The notes under the pieces were generated by a model. The model was not told the DNA's origin. It ran no database searches and saw only the letters and a list, made by a program, of their open reading frames with translations. From contig NZ_JASCQP010000015.1 of assembly GCF_030010555.1 (NCBI RefSeq), positions 1 to 64,000 of the forward strand: 64,000 nucleotides of DNA, in the 5' to 3' direction. Within the stretch, counting starts at the first letter, position 1. The number at the start of each line of letters is the position of its first letter. The translations under genes were made by a program, and so were the position numbers. Shown in pieces: positions 35,463 to 44,469 of this stretch. Source of the stretch: Halomonas rhizosphaerae. GTDB lineage: Bacteria > Pseudomonadota > Gammaproteobacteria > Pseudomonadales > Halomonadaceae.

Positions 35463-36665
35463 TTACGCCCGTTCGATCAGGGTGGCGATGCCCTGCCCCA
35501 CGCCCACGCACATGGTGCACAGGGCATAGCGCTTGCCGCTCTTCTGCAGCTCGTGGGCGGCGGTCAGCAGCAGGCGCGCCCCGGACATGCCCAGCGGGTG
35601 GCCCAGGGCGATGGCGCCGCCGTTGGGATTGACCCGCTGGTCGTCATCCTCGAGGCCGAGGTCGCGCATGCAGGCCAGGGCCTGGGCGGCGAAGGCCTCG
35701 TTGAGCTCGATGACGTCGATCTCGTCCAGCGACACGCCGGTACGCTCGAGCAGGCGGTTGACCGCGGGCACCGGGCCATAGCCCATGATGCGCGGCTCGA
35801 CGCCGGCGGTGGCCATGCCGAGGATCCTGGCCATGGGTGTCAGGCCGTGCGCCTCGACGGCCGCTCGGCTTGCCACCAGCATCGCCGCGGCACCGTCGTT
35901 GACCCCCGAGGCATTGCCGGCGGTGACGCTGCCGCCCTCGCGGAACGGCGTGGGCAGGCCGGCGAGCTTCTCGAGGGTGGTCTCGCGCGGGTGCTCGTCC
36001 CGGTCGAAGAGCAACGGCGCCTGCTTGCGACGCGGGATCTCGATGGCGGTGATCTCCAGCGCAAAGCGGCCGGCCTCCTGGGCGGCGGCGGCCTTCTGCT
36101 GCGAGCGCAGGGCGAAGGCGTCCTGGTCCTCGCGGGAGATATTGAACTGCTCGGCCACGTTCTCGGCGGTCTCGGGCATGGACTCCACGCCGTAGGCCTT
36201 CTTCATCAGCGGGTTGATGAAGCGCCAGCCGATGGTGGTGTCCTCGATCTTCTGGCCGCGGGAGAAGGCGCTGTCGGCCTTGCCCATCACGTAGGGCGCA
36301 CGGGACATGGACTCCACGCCACCGGCCAGGGCAAGGTCCATCTCGCCGGCCTTGATGGCACGGAAGGCGGTGCCCACCGCGTCCATCCCGGAGCCACACA
36401 GGCGGTTCAGGGTGGTGCCGGGCACGGAGGTCGGCAGGCCGGCGAGCAGCGCCGACATGCGCGCCACGCTGCGATTGTCCTCGCCGGCCTGATTGGCGCA
36501 GCCCATGAAGACATCGTCGATGGCCGCCGGGTCGAGCCCCGGGGCCTCGGCCAGCACCGCCTTGAAGATGCTGGCGGCGAGATCGTCGGGGCGCACGCTG
36601 GAAAGGGTCCCGCCGAAGCGGCCCACGGCGCTGCGCCGCGGATGACAGAGGAATACGTCGCTCAT
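35463..36665 (-). CDS. pcaF: 3-Oxoadipyl-CoA thiolase
   Basis: 400-residue thiolase that splits 3-oxoadipyl-CoA into succinyl-CoA and acetyl-CoA. The acyl-accepting Cys90 ([11 protein letters not shown]), the histidine of [11 protein letters not shown] and the second Cys of [10 protein letters not shown] are intact. The start is 12 bp downstream of pcaJ. Sequence start ([19 protein letters not shown]) is typical of PcaF rather than acetoacetyl-CoA thiolase. Confidence 0.95.
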   Translation of the reverse strand: MSDVFLCHPRRSAVGRFGGTLSSVRPDDLAASIFKAVLAEAPGLDPAAIDDVFMGCANQAGEDNRSVARMSALLAGLPTSVPGTTLNRLCGSGMDAVGTAFRAIKAGEMDLALAGGVESMSRAPYVMGKADSAFSRGQKIEDTTIGWRFINPLMKKAYGVESMPETAENVAEQFNISREDQDAFALRSQQKAAAAQEAGRFALEITAIEIPRRKQAPLLFDRDEHPRETTLEKLAGLPTPFREGGSVTAGNASGVNDGAAAMLVASRAAVEAHGLTPMARILGMATAGVEPRIMGYGPVPAVNRLLERTGVSLDEIDVIELNEAFAAQALACMRDLGLEDDDQRVNPNGGAIALGHPLGMSGARLLLTAAHELQKSGKRYALCTMCVGVGQGIATLIERA

Positions 36666-36677
36666 GGGGGTCTCCTG

Positions 36678-37451
36678 TTACTCGCCGGCGTGCTGGCGTT
36701 CGGTGCGGGCCTTCAGCTCGCGAAGGATATCGAGCTCCTTCGCACTGGGCTCGGGGGTGCTCTCGAGCTCACCGGCGAAGCGGATCTCCCAGCCGGTGGC
36801 CTCGATCACGTCCTCGCGGCTCACGCCCGGATGCAGGGAGACCACCGTGAGCTCCTTGGTCTCGGGGTCGGGCTTCATCACGCAGAGGTCGGTGATGACG
36901 CGCGTGGGCCCCTTGCCGATGTTCGGCACGCCGTCGCGGCCCTTGCCGTCGCGGCCGAAGCCCAGGGTGGTGACGAAGTCGACGTCCTTCACGAAGGCGC
37001 GCTTGGAGTGCTTCAGGGTAATGAAGACCTCTCCCGCATTCGTCGCAATTTCGGGAGCACCACCACCGCCCGGCAGGCGCACCTTGGGATCATGGTAGTC
37101 GCCGATCAGGGTGGTGTTGAGGTTGGCGTAGCGGTCGATCTGAGCGGTGCCCAGGAAGCCCACGCTGATCTTGCCGCCCTGCAGCCAGTAGCGGAACATC
37201 TCCGGCACCGCGACGGTGGTCAGGGCCGACTCGGCGAGTTCGCCGTCGCCGATGGAGAGCGGCAGCACGTCCGGCTTGGTCTGCAGGGTGCCGGACTCGT
37301 AGATCAGCACCACGTCGGGGGCATGGGTCAGGCGCGCCAGGTTGGCGGCCTCGGAGGGCAGGCCGATGCCGACGAAGCAGGTCATGCCGTTTTCCAGGGC
37401 ACGGGCGGCGGTGACGGTCATCATCTCCGAGGACGTGTACTCGATACTCAT
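36678..37451 (-). CDS. pcaJ: 3-Oxoadipate CoA-transferase subunit B
   Basis: 257-residue beta subunit of succinyl-CoA:3-oxoadipate CoA-transferase. The catalytic glutamate is Glu52 in LIYESGTLQ, and the glycine-rich LPGGGGAPEIA follows. Its ATG overlaps the pcaI stop by one base. Longer than the shortest PcaJ proteins because of a C-terminal extension (about 215-257). Confidence 0.93.
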   Translation of the reverse strand: MSIEYTSSEMMTVTAARALENGMTCFVGIGLPSEAANLARLTHAPDVVLIYESGTLQTKPDVLPLSIGDGELAESALTTVAVPEMFRYWLQGGKISVGFLGTAQIDRYANLNTTLIGDYHDPKVRLPGGGGAPEIATNAGEVFITLKHSKRAFVKDVDFVTTLGFGRDGKGRDGVPNIGKGPTRVITDLCVMKPDPETKELTVVSLHPGVSREDVIEATGWEIRFAGELESTPEPSAKELDILRELKARTERQHAGE

Positions 37452-38281
37452 CAGGCGTTACCCCCTGCGTTCATGACATTCTCTTCGATCCAGGCCGTGA
37501 AGGCGTCGCGATCCCGGGCGATGGCATCCCACTCCTTGTAGAAGCGGTTGTTGCGCGGGTAGTAGCCATGGGCATAGGAGGGCAAGGCACCCTTCTCGGC
37601 CACGGCGATGGCATCGATGGCCCAGCCTGGGATGATGCAGGCGTTGGGGTGGTAGTCCGGCTCGGCGGTCATGTCCTCGACGATCTCCTCGACGGTGACG
37701 ATGCTCCTGGCCGCCGCCAGCACGGCCTCCTTCTGCACGCCGACGATCCCTTCCACCAGCACGTTGCCCTTACGGTCCGCCTTCTGGGCGTGGACGATGG
37801 AGACATCGGGTCGCACCGCCGGCACCGCGGCCAGGCGCTCGCCGGTGAAGGGGCACTCGATGAACTTGATCTGGTCGTTGACGTTGGGCAGCTCGCTGCC
37901 CACGTAGCCGCGCAGCACCGCCAGCGGCAGGCCGGCGGCCCCGGCCTCGAAGGCGCAGGCCATGGCGGCGTGGCTGTGCTCCAGGATCTCGATCCTGCGC
38001 GGCCAGCCCTTCTCCACGGCGTCACGCAGGCGGTGCAGGGAGCCCACGCCGGGGTTGCCGCCCCAGGAGAAGATCACCTTCTTCGCACAGCCCGCGCCGA
38101 TCAGCTGATCGTAGATCAGGTCGGGGGTCATGCGGATCAGGGTCAGGTCGCGCTTCTTCTGGCGAATCACCTCATGACCCGCGGCGAAGGGAATCAGGTG
38201 TGTAAAGCCTTCCATGGCCACGGTGGCGCCGTCCTCGACGTAGCGCGCCACCGCGTCATGCAGGCTCAGGAACTCGGCCAT
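37451..38281 (-). CDS. pcaI: 3-Oxoadipate CoA-transferase subunit A
   Basis: 276-residue alpha subunit, with the ATG at 38281 (MAEFLSLHDAVARYVEDG) chosen over an upstream extension that would run through the operator. Family segments include GATVAMEGFTHLIPFAAGHE and SWGGNPGVGSLHRLRDAV. It heads the operon pcaI-pcaJ-pcaF-BKACE-pcaDC. A tripartite IclR-type operator lies 65-89 bp upstream. Confidence 0.93.
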   Translation of the reverse strand: MAEFLSLHDAVARYVEDGATVAMEGFTHLIPFAAGHEVIRQKKRDLTLIRMTPDLIYDQLIGAGCAKKVIFSWGGNPGVGSLHRLRDAVEKGWPRRIEILEHSHAAMACAFEAGAAGLPLAVLRGYVGSELPNVNDQIKFIECPFTGERLAAVPAVRPDVSIVHAQKADRKGNVLVEGIVGVQKEAVLAAARSIVTVEEIVEDMTAEPDYHPNACIIPGWAIDAIAVAEKGALPSYAHGYYPRNNRFYKEWDAIARDRDAFTAWIEENVMNAGGNA

Positions 38282-38345
38282 GATGGTTCGCCTCTTGCTG
38301 TTGCGTTCCGAAGGCCAGCGGCTGGAAGCCGGCAGACCCGCAGAA

Positions 38346-38370
38346 GTTCGCAAAGTGAACATAGGTTTGC
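38346..38370. promoter_or_regulatory. Tripartite IclR-type operator upstream of pcaI
   Basis: GTTCGCAAAGTGAAC, ATAG, then GTTTGC: inverted pair plus direct repeat with 19-bp period, like those at 9691 and 14979. A further GACGAACA follows at 38373-38380. pcaR, whose family binds this kind of site, is 1.6 kb away. Confidence 0.65.
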
Positions 38371-38426
38371 ATGACGAACAAACTACTCCCGTCGAATTCA
38401 GCCGTCAAATCCCGCCGTGCGCGCAC

Positions 38427-38452
38427 GAAAAAGGGGAGGCCTGGCCTCCCCT
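38427..38452 (-). terminator. Terminator of pcaB
   Basis: AGGGGAGGCC/GGCCTCCCCT stem just after the pcaB stop, followed on the minus strand by TTTTTCG. A standard rho-independent terminator. Confidence 0.8.
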
Positions 38453-38489
38453 CACGATCACCCCGCGTAAATGTTGAACTTTCAGTCGA

Positions 38490-39833
38490 TTACTTGCCCT
38501 CCAGCCAGGCAGTGGCACGCTGCACCTGGGCTCGACTACTACCAAGGTATAAGGCCGGATCACTGGCCCGCTCGAGGTCGGTATGCTCGACGCGCCCCGC
38601 CACCTCCTCGTGCCCCGCCAGCACTTCGGCATAGGGGCGCCCCGTCAGGCGCGCGGTCTCGGCGGCCTCGGCACTGATGCGCTTGGCGGCGTCCTGGCCC
38701 ACGACCGGGGCCAGCAGGCGCGAGACCGGCTCGGCCATGATGCCGCCGCCCGTCGCCGCCAGGTTGCGCCGCATCGCCTCGGGGTGCACCTCCAGGCCCT
38801 CGAGCAGCACCGCGGCCTGTTCCAGAGCGCCTTCCAGCAGCAGGGCACTGTCGAGCAGCGGCGCCCACTCGGCGTGCCACTCCCCCAGCCCCCGCTCCAG
38901 GGGCTGGGCCGCGGCGTTGAGGATCACCGTGGTGTGGCCGTGCACCTGGCGGGCGGCGCCGCGGATCAGCGCGCAGCGCACCGGATTGCGCTTGTGCGGC
39001 ATCGACGAGGACTCCCCCATGCCGGGGGCCGCCGGCTCGGCCACCTCGCCGAGCTCGGTCTGGGTCAGCAGCGCCACGTCCAGGGCCAGCTTCTCGGCGG
39101 CGCCGGCGGCGGCATCCAGCCCCGTGGCCAGGGCATGGATCGGCTGGCGATCGGTGTGCCAGGGCAGCACGGCAGCCGCGAGGCCCAGCCGCTCGGCCAG
39201 GGCGTCCATGAAGGCAAGGCCCAGGTTGTCCCAGCCCGGCCCGTCTAAACCAGAGTGCACCGCCACGGCGCCGCCGAACTGCACCGGCAACTCGAGCCCG
39301 GCCAGGCGACGGCGGGCCTGCTCCAGGCCGATGGCCCAGTGGGCCACCTTGACGCCGAAGGTGATCGGCAGCGCCTGCTGCATCAGGGTGCGCCCCACCA
39401 TCACGGTCTCGTCATGCGCCTGCATCAGGCTGAGGGCCGCGGAGCGACAGCGCACCAGCAGGGCATCGAGGGCGGCCAGGCGAGGTTTCAGCAGCAGCAT
39501 CAGGGCCGTGTCGACCACGTCCTGGCTGGTGGCGCCCTGGTGCCAATAGCGTTTGAGGTCTTCCTGTAAGGCAGCGCGCCCCTGCTTGACGAAGGGGATG
39601 GCCGCATTGCCGCCGCTGGCGACGCCGGCGGCGATGGCGTCCAGGTCGAAGGCATGCGCCTCGAGCGTCTTGCACATGGCCAGGCTGGCGCCGTCGGGTA
39701 CCGCCCCGCGGGCCTCCTGGACCTCGGCCAGGGCCAGCTCGAAGGCCAGCATGGCATCGACCATGGCCCGGGCATTGCACTCGGCCAGCGCCTGTTGGCT
39801 CATGAAGGGGTGCTGGATCAGGTCGGCAGGCAT
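38490..39833 (-). CDS. pcaB: 3-Carboxy-cis,cis-muconate cycloisomerase
   Basis: 447-residue member of the fumarase/aspartase superfamily that lactonises carboxymuconate to 4-carboxymuconolactone. The superfamily signature is GESSSMPHKRNPV, with YWHQGATSQDVVDTAL earlier. The ATG at 39833 is chosen because an upstream extension would cover the divergent operator. It has its own terminator and is divergent from pcaR, so it is controlled apart from pcaHG and pcaIJF. Confidence 0.94.
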   Translation of the reverse strand: MPADLIQHPFMSQQALAECNARAMVDAMLAFELALAEVQEARGAVPDGASLAMCKTLEAHAFDLDAIAAGVASGGNAAIPFVKQGRAALQEDLKRYWHQGATSQDVVDTALMLLLKPRLAALDALLVRCRSAALSLMQAHDETVMVGRTLMQQALPITFGVKVAHWAIGLEQARRRLAGLELPVQFGGAVAVHSGLDGPGWDNLGLAFMDALAERLGLAAAVLPWHTDRQPIHALATGLDAAAGAAEKLALDVALLTQTELGEVAEPAAPGMGESSSMPHKRNPVRCALIRGAARQVHGHTTVILNAAAQPLERGLGEWHAEWAPLLDSALLLEGALEQAAVLLEGLEVHPEAMRRNLAATGGGIMAEPVSRLLAPVVGQDAAKRISAEAAETARLTGRPYAEVLAGHEEVAGRVEHTDLERASDPALYLGSSRAQVQRATAWLEGK

Positions 39834-39904
39834 GACGGTCTCTCCGATGGTTTCGTGGGGCCTCGGCCGATGGCGGGACAGGCTCCCCCTATGGTCGCAC
39901 AACT

Positions 39905-39919
39905 GTTCGCAGTTCGAAC
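39905..39919. promoter_or_regulatory. IclR-type palindrome between pcaB and pcaR
   Basis: GTTCGCAGTTCGAAC, with GTTC and GAAC at exactly the 11-base offset seen at pcaI, dctQ and dctP. The third repeat, expected at 39924, is weak (ATATGC). It is 72 bp from pcaB and 56 bp from pcaR, fitting autoregulation. Confidence 0.55.
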
Positions 39920-39974
39920 AAATATGCTAGATTAGACCATGGTTCTCCGGCAACACGACCAAGGATAACGACGG

Positions 39975-40766
39975 ATGGAAACGTCCCTGCAGGACGAGGC
40001 CCTGAGCCCCAATGATCGCGACTTCGTCACGGCACTGGCCAGTGGCCTCGAGGTCATCCTGGCCTTCGACGAGGCCCACCCGCGCATGACGCTCAGCGAG
40101 GTGGCGGCGCGCACCGGCATGAACCGTGCCCGGGCGCGACGCTTCCTGCTGACCCTCCATGCCCTGGGCTATGTCCGCAAGCAGCAGCGCCACTTCGAGC
40201 TGGCCCCCAAGGTGCTGAACCTCGGCTATGCGTTTCTCTCCGCCAACAACTACCGCAGCGTGATCCAGCAGATCCTCGAGGACATCACCAGCGAATGTGG
40301 CGAGTCCTCGTCGCTGGGCGTGCTGGACGGCGACGACGTCACCTATGTGGCTCGCTCCTCCTCACGCCACCGACTGATGGCCATTACCCTCTCGGTTGGC
40401 ACGCGCCTGCCGGCGGCCCACACCTCCATGGGACGGGTGCTGCTGGCCCAGCTGCCGGAGGCCGAGCTCGACGCCTTCCTGTCGCGGGTGGTCCTCGAGC
40501 CGCATACCGACAAGACCATCACCGACAAGGCCGAGCTCAAGCGCTGCATCCTCGAGGTGCGCCAGCAGGGCTACGCCATCGCCGACCAGGAGCTGGACTC
40601 CGGGTTGCGCTCTGTGGCCGTTCCGGCCTTCGATGCCAACGGCCGGCTGCTCGGTGCGATCAACATCAGCACCAATGCCGCCCGGGTCGACTACGACACC
40701 CTGATGCGCCATTACCTGCCGCTGCTGCAGGAGAAGGCCCGACAGATCCGCGCCAGCGTCAGCTGA
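39975..40766 (+). CDS. pcaR: IclR-family regulator of the beta-ketoadipate pathway
   Basis: 263 residues: winged helix (about 15-75, MTLSEVAARTGMNRARARRFLLTLHALGYV) and a GAF-like effector domain (about 90-260, GTRLPAAHTSMGRVLLA). It belongs to the PcaR/PcaU/PobR subgroup, which responds to 3-oxoadipate or protocatechuate. Position divergent from pcaB and the repeated operators across the island make it the likely regional regulator. Whether it activates or represses cannot be read from sequence. Confidence 0.88.
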   Translation: METSLQDEALSPNDRDFVTALASGLEVILAFDEAHPRMTLSEVAARTGMNRARARRFLLTLHALGYVRKQQRHFELAPKVLNLGYAFLSANNYRSVIQQILEDITSECGESSSLGVLDGDDVTYVARSSSRHRLMAITLSVGTRLPAAHTSMGRVLLAQLPEAELDAFLSRVVLEPHTDKTITDKAELKRCILEVRQQGYAIADQELDSGLRSVAVPAFDANGRLLGAINISTNAARVDYDTLMRHYLPLLQEKARQIRASVS

Positions 40767-40787
40767 CGGGTGCAATTTCCAAAACAC

Positions 40788-40799
40788 GATTCTAGAATC
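40788..40799. promoter_or_regulatory. Perfect 12-bp palindrome upstream of the second iclR gene
   Basis: GATTCTAGAATC, 30 bp before the iclR ATG, in the 62-bp gap after pcaR. A candidate autoregulatory site; no other copy noticed in the window. Confidence 0.4.
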
Positions 40800-40828
40800 A
40801 AGGTTTTCGCGACGAATGGATAGCCACC

Positions 40829-41608
40829 ATGGCGGGTAGCCTGATCGAACGCACCCTGGGGGTGCTGGAAATCCTCTCGGAGGACGCCGAGGGCATGCCA
40901 TTGCTGGTCATCGCCGACCGGCTGCACATTCCCAAGAGCGCGGCCCACCGCATCTGCAACGAGCTGATCCGGCTGGGCCATGTTCGCCAGGATCCGAATT
41001 CCCAGCGCTACCGGCTCACCACGCGACTGATGGCCATGGGACTGAGCTACCTGGCGAGCACGGGAGCCAGCGACGTCATCCAGCCGATCCTCGACCGCCT
41101 GGCCGAGGAGAGCGGCGAACTGGTGCGCCTCTCGGTCATTGAGGGGCAGCACCTCACCTGGATCGCCAAGGCCCAGGGCGCTCGCACCGGGCTGCGCTAC
41201 GATCCGGACATGGGCCGAGAGGCGCCGCTGTTTTGCACCGCCAGTGGCCATGCCTGGCTGGCCGACCTCAGCGATGAGGCGGCGACGGCCCTGATCGACG
41301 CCCATGGCCTGGAGACCGACCACCCGGTAGGCCCCGGGGCGCCCCGCACCCGTGAGGCCGTATTCGAACACCTACGTCAGACCCGTGAACGTGGCTACAG
41401 CTGGGTCAGCGACAGCATGGGCCCCGGCACCACGGCCATGGCGGCCCTGGTACGCCATCCGCTCGACGGTCACCCCATCGGGGCACTGAGTATCGCCGGG
41501 CCGAGCGTGCGGCTCGATGCCGATCGCGTCGAGGCCCTTGGCCCGCGCCTGATGGCCGCGGCGGCGGAGCTCTCCCAGGCCAGCAGCTCGTCACGACTCT
41601 TCAGCTGA
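40829..41608 (+). CDS. IclR-family regulator of the adjacent AEC/flavoprotein module
   Basis: 259 residues with N-terminal winged helix (MPLLVIADRLHIPKSAAHRICNELIRLGHV) and IclR effector domain (PLFCTASGHAWLADL). It differs clearly from PcaR. It is followed 46 bp later by an AEC transporter and then by a flavoprotein gene with its own promoter dyad (GAAC-ATT-GTTC at 42680-42690). It probably controls that module; the effector is unknown. Confidence 0.85.
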   Translation: MAGSLIERTLGVLEILSEDAEGMPLLVIADRLHIPKSAAHRICNELIRLGHVRQDPNSQRYRLTTRLMAMGLSYLASTGASDVIQPILDRLAEESGELVRLSVIEGQHLTWIAKAQGARTGLRYDPDMGREAPLFCTASGHAWLADLSDEAATALIDAHGLETDHPVGPGAPRTREAVFEHLRQTRERGYSWVSDSMGPGTTAMAALVRHPLDGHPIGALSIAGPSVRLDADRVEALGPRLMAAAAELSQASSSSRLFS

Positions 41609-41654
41609 TGCCCGGCGCCGTGCGTCCGATACCCACTCCGGCAAGGAGGCCGTA

Positions 41655-42608
41655 GTGCTCGAGATCCTCGCCATCACCACCCCGATCTTCCTGTTGATCG
41701 GGGTCGGCTACGTGATCATGGCCAGCGGCATCATCACCAGCGAGCAGCTCCAGGGCGTGGGCACCTTTGTCATGTACTGCGCACTGCCCTCACTGGTGAT
41801 TCGCGCCCTCAACCAGAACCCGCTAGGCGAGGTCTTCAATCCCCACTACCTGCTGGCCTATGGTCTGGGCTCCCTGGCGGTATTCGGCTTCGCCCTGCTG
41901 CTGACGCTGAGGCTCCAGTGCAAGCCGCTCGGCATCGGGGCCATGCATGCCTTGGGGATGGCCGCCTCCAACAGCGGCTTCATCGGTTACCCGGTGGCCG
42001 CCATGGTACTGGGCTCGCCCGCCGCAGTGTTCCTGGCACTGAACATGCTGATCGAGAACCTGCTGATCATTCCTGCGGCACTGATCCTGGCCGAGATGGC
42101 GAACCAGAGCGGCGCCGGCCTCGGTGCCACCCTGCGCCAGACGGTCCTTCGCCTGGCTCGTAATCCCATCCTGATCGGCCTGGTGGTGGGCGTGCTGCTC
42201 GCCGTCTCGGGTCTCGCCCTGCCGGCCCCGCTGGCCAAAGCCATCGACATGCTGGCCGATGCCGCCGGCCCCGCTGCGCTGTTCGTGATCGGCGGCTCCC
42301 TGTATGGGCTCCAGGTCCGCGGCATGGCCACCGACGTGGGCCAGATCGTCGTTGGCAAGCTGCTGCTGCATCCGCTTGCCGTGCTCGGGGTCTTCCTGCT
42401 GCTTCCAGAGTCGGACCCCATGCTGCTGACCGGTGCCCTGCTCTTCGCCTGCGCCCCGATGATCAGCGTCTTTCCACTGTTCGGCCAGCGCTATGGTCTG
42501 GGCGGTGTTAGTGCCGCCGCCCTGATGGTCGGCACCCTGGCCTCCTTCGTCACTATCAGCCTGCTGATCTGGCTGTTGACCCGCGTCGGCCTGCTGCCTG
42601 TCACCTAA
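41655..42608 (+). CDS. AEC-family (auxin efflux carrier type) transporter
   Basis: 317 residues with about ten hydrophobic segments. It starts at GTG with AAGGAGG six bases before it. Features such as MHALGMAASNSGFIGYPVAAMVLG are typical of bacterial AEC permeases, which move mono- or dicarboxylates such as malonate or malate in either direction. Substrate unknown; its neighbours suggest a cyclic carboxylic acid. Confidence 0.85.
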   Translation: MLEILAITTPIFLLIGVGYVIMASGIITSEQLQGVGTFVMYCALPSLVIRALNQNPLGEVFNPHYLLAYGLGSLAVFGFALLLTLRLQCKPLGIGAMHALGMAASNSGFIGYPVAAMVLGSPAAVFLALNMLIENLLIIPAALILAEMANQSGAGLGATLRQTVLRLARNPILIGLVVGVLLAVSGLALPAPLAKAIDMLADAAGPAALFVIGGSLYGLQVRGMATDVGQIVVGKLLLHPLAVLGVFLLLPESDPMLLTGALLFACAPMISVFPLFGQRYGLGGVSAAALMVGTLASFVTISLLIWLLTRVGLLPVT

Positions 42609-42679
42609 ATCACCGTTCCCTTCCTTACTTCACCTGGGCCACACCCGGGGTCGATGCTTTCTGTCCATTGCATTAAATG

Positions 42680-42709
42680 GAACATTGTTCTAGATTATTC
42701 GAGAACAGC
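42680..42709. promoter_or_regulatory. Candidate IclR-type operator upstream of the flavoprotein gene
   Basis: GAAC-ATT-GTTC at 42680-42690 is followed by ATTCGAGAAC, giving two dyad-like halves within 30 bp and ending 18 bp before the ATG. A GAAC-N3-GTTC arrangement also occurs at 52760-52770. It differs in spacing from the pcaR-type repeat. Confidence 0.4.
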
Positions 42710-42726
42710 ATTCCAGAGGACCGGCA

Positions 42727-44469
42727 ATGGCCGACAGACAGCATGACGTCGATCTGGTGGTGGTGGGCTCCGGCGCGGCCGGCCTCTCCGCCGCTGTCAC
42801 CGCCGCCTGGCATGGCCTCAAGGTGGTGGTGGTCGAGAAGGCCGAGGGGCTGGGCGGTGCCACCGCCTGGTCGGGCGGCTGGCTGTGGACCCCGCTCACC
42901 CCCCTGGCCAAGGCCGCCGGGATCAACGAAGACCCGGAGACGGTGCGCACCTACCTGCGCCATGAGCTGGGCGATCGCTACGACCCGGCGAAGATCGATG
43001 CCTTCCTCGATGCCGCCCCGAAGATGGTGGAGTTCTTCCACCAGAAGACGGCGCTTCAGTTCGCCAGCGGCAACGCCATTGCTGACATCCATGGCGACAC
43101 GCCTGGCGCCGGTACCGGCGGCCGCTCGGTGATCGCCGCGCCCTTCGATGGCCGCAAGCTCGACAGGAAGACGCTGAAGAAACTGCGCAAGACCATGCCG
43201 GAGACCGCCTTCCTGGGCATGCCAATCCAGGCCGGGCCGGATCTGACGGCCTTCCTGACGGCCACTCGCTCCATCAAATCCTTCATCCACGTCACACGGC
43301 GCCTCAGTCGTCATCTCCATGACCTGGCCCGCTACGGCCGGGCCATGCAGCTGGTCAACGGCGTGGCCCTGACCGGCCGGCTGGCCAAGTCCGCCGATGA
43401 ACTCGGAGTGGAGACTTGGGTGTCGTCGCCTGCCCAGCGCCTGATCAAGGAAGACGCCCGCGTCACCGGCGTGGTGGTGCAAACACCGGACGGCCAGGTG
43501 ACCCTGACCGCCCGGCGCGGCGTGGTGCTGGCCGCCGGCGGCTTCCCTTGGGATATCGCGCGGCGCAAGGAACTCTTTCCGCACACCCCGACCGGCGAGG
43601 AGCACTGGCCGCTGCCGCCGCCTTCCGCCAATGGCGATGGCCTGCGCCTCGGCGAGTCAGTGGGTGGCGAGGTCGACACCAGCCTCTACTCGCCGGTGGC
43701 CTGGGCGCCGGTCTCGGTGGTCCCCTACCAGGACGGCCATGTCGGTCACTTCCCGCACATCATCGACCGCGGCAAGCCGGGCATCATCGGCGTGCTCAGG
43801 AACGGCAAGCGCTTCGTCAACGAAGCTGCGGGCTACTACGACTACGTGGATGCCATGGTCAAGGCGGTACCGGCCGACGAGGAGCTCTGCTCCTGGCTGA
43901 TCTGCACCCACCGCTTCCAGCGCCGCTATGGGGTCGGCATCACTCGCCCGGCGCCGGTACCCTTCAAGCACTGGATTCGCAAGGGCTATCTCAAGGCCGG
44001 CAGGACTCTAGAGGAACTGGCCCGGAACTGCGGTATCGACCCGGATGGACTCGCGGCCACGATGGCCGATTACAATCGCAACGCCGCCCGGGGCGAGGAC
44101 CCGGAGTTCGGCCGCGGCTCCACCCTCTACAATTGCAAGAATGGCGATCCCGCCCACGGCCCCAACCCCTGCGTGGCGCCCCTGGACCAGGGTCCATTCT
44201 ATGCAGTGAAGGTAATGCCGGGATGTTTCGGCACCTTCGCCGGCCTCAAGACAAACGAGCACGCCCAGGTCCTGGATGCCCGGGGCCTCCCGATCGACGG
44301 CCTCTATGCGGCAGGCAGCGACATGGCCAACATCATGGGCGGCTACTACCCGGCCGGTGGCATCAACCTTGGCCCGGCCATGACCTTCGGCCATATCGCC
44401 GGCCTGCACGCCGCCGTTCAGCGCGAGAACGACTCACCCAAGATACGTAACGAGCACGCCGATGCCTGA
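42727..44469 (+). CDS. FAD-dependent dehydrogenase of the 3-ketosteroid dehydrogenase/fumarate reductase family
   Basis: 580 residues. N-terminal FAD motif VVVGSGAAGLSAAVTAAWHG with the Glu of VVVVEKAEGLGGAT, and the KSTD-type C-terminal signature MGGYYPAGGINLGPAMTFGHIAG. Such enzymes desaturate or reduce cyclic oxo compounds. No steroid genes occur nearby. A substrate such as an oxo- or hydroxycyclohexane carboxylate, or a hydroaromatic acid on the way to an aromatic ring, would suit the context (inference). Its stop overlaps the next gene by eight bases. Confidence 0.82.
   Translation: MADRQHDVDLVVVGSGAAGLSAAVTAAWHGLKVVVVEKAEGLGGATAWSGGWLWTPLTPLAKAAGINEDPETVRTYLRHELGDRYDPAKIDAFLDAAPKMVEFFHQKTALQFASGNAIADIHGDTPGAGTGGRSVIAAPFDGRKLDRKTLKKLRKTMPETAFLGMPIQAGPDLTAFLTATRSIKSFIHVTRRLSRHLHDLARYGRAMQLVNGVALTGRLAKSADELGVETWVSSPAQRLIKEDARVTGVVVQTPDGQVTLTARRGVVLAAGGFPWDIARRKELFPHTPTGEEHWPLPPPSANGDGLRLGESVGGEVDTSLYSPVAWAPVSVVPYQDGHVGHFPHIIDRGKPGIIGVLRNGKRFVNEAAGYYDYVDAMVKAVPADEELCSWLICTHRFQRRYGVGITRPAPVPFKHWIRKGYLKAGRTLEELARNCGIDPDGLAATMADYNRNAARGEDPEFGRGSTLYNCKNGDPAHGPNPCVAPLDQGPFYAVKVMPGCFGTFAGLKTNEHAQVLDARGLPIDGLYAAGSDMANIMGGYYPAGGINLGPAMTFGHIAGLHAAVQRENDSPKIRNEHADA

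Noticed and set aside
35421..37541. 706-codon plus-strand open frame
   Set aside because: Antisense shadow of pcaF and pcaJ. Gly/His/Leu-rich translation without motifs.
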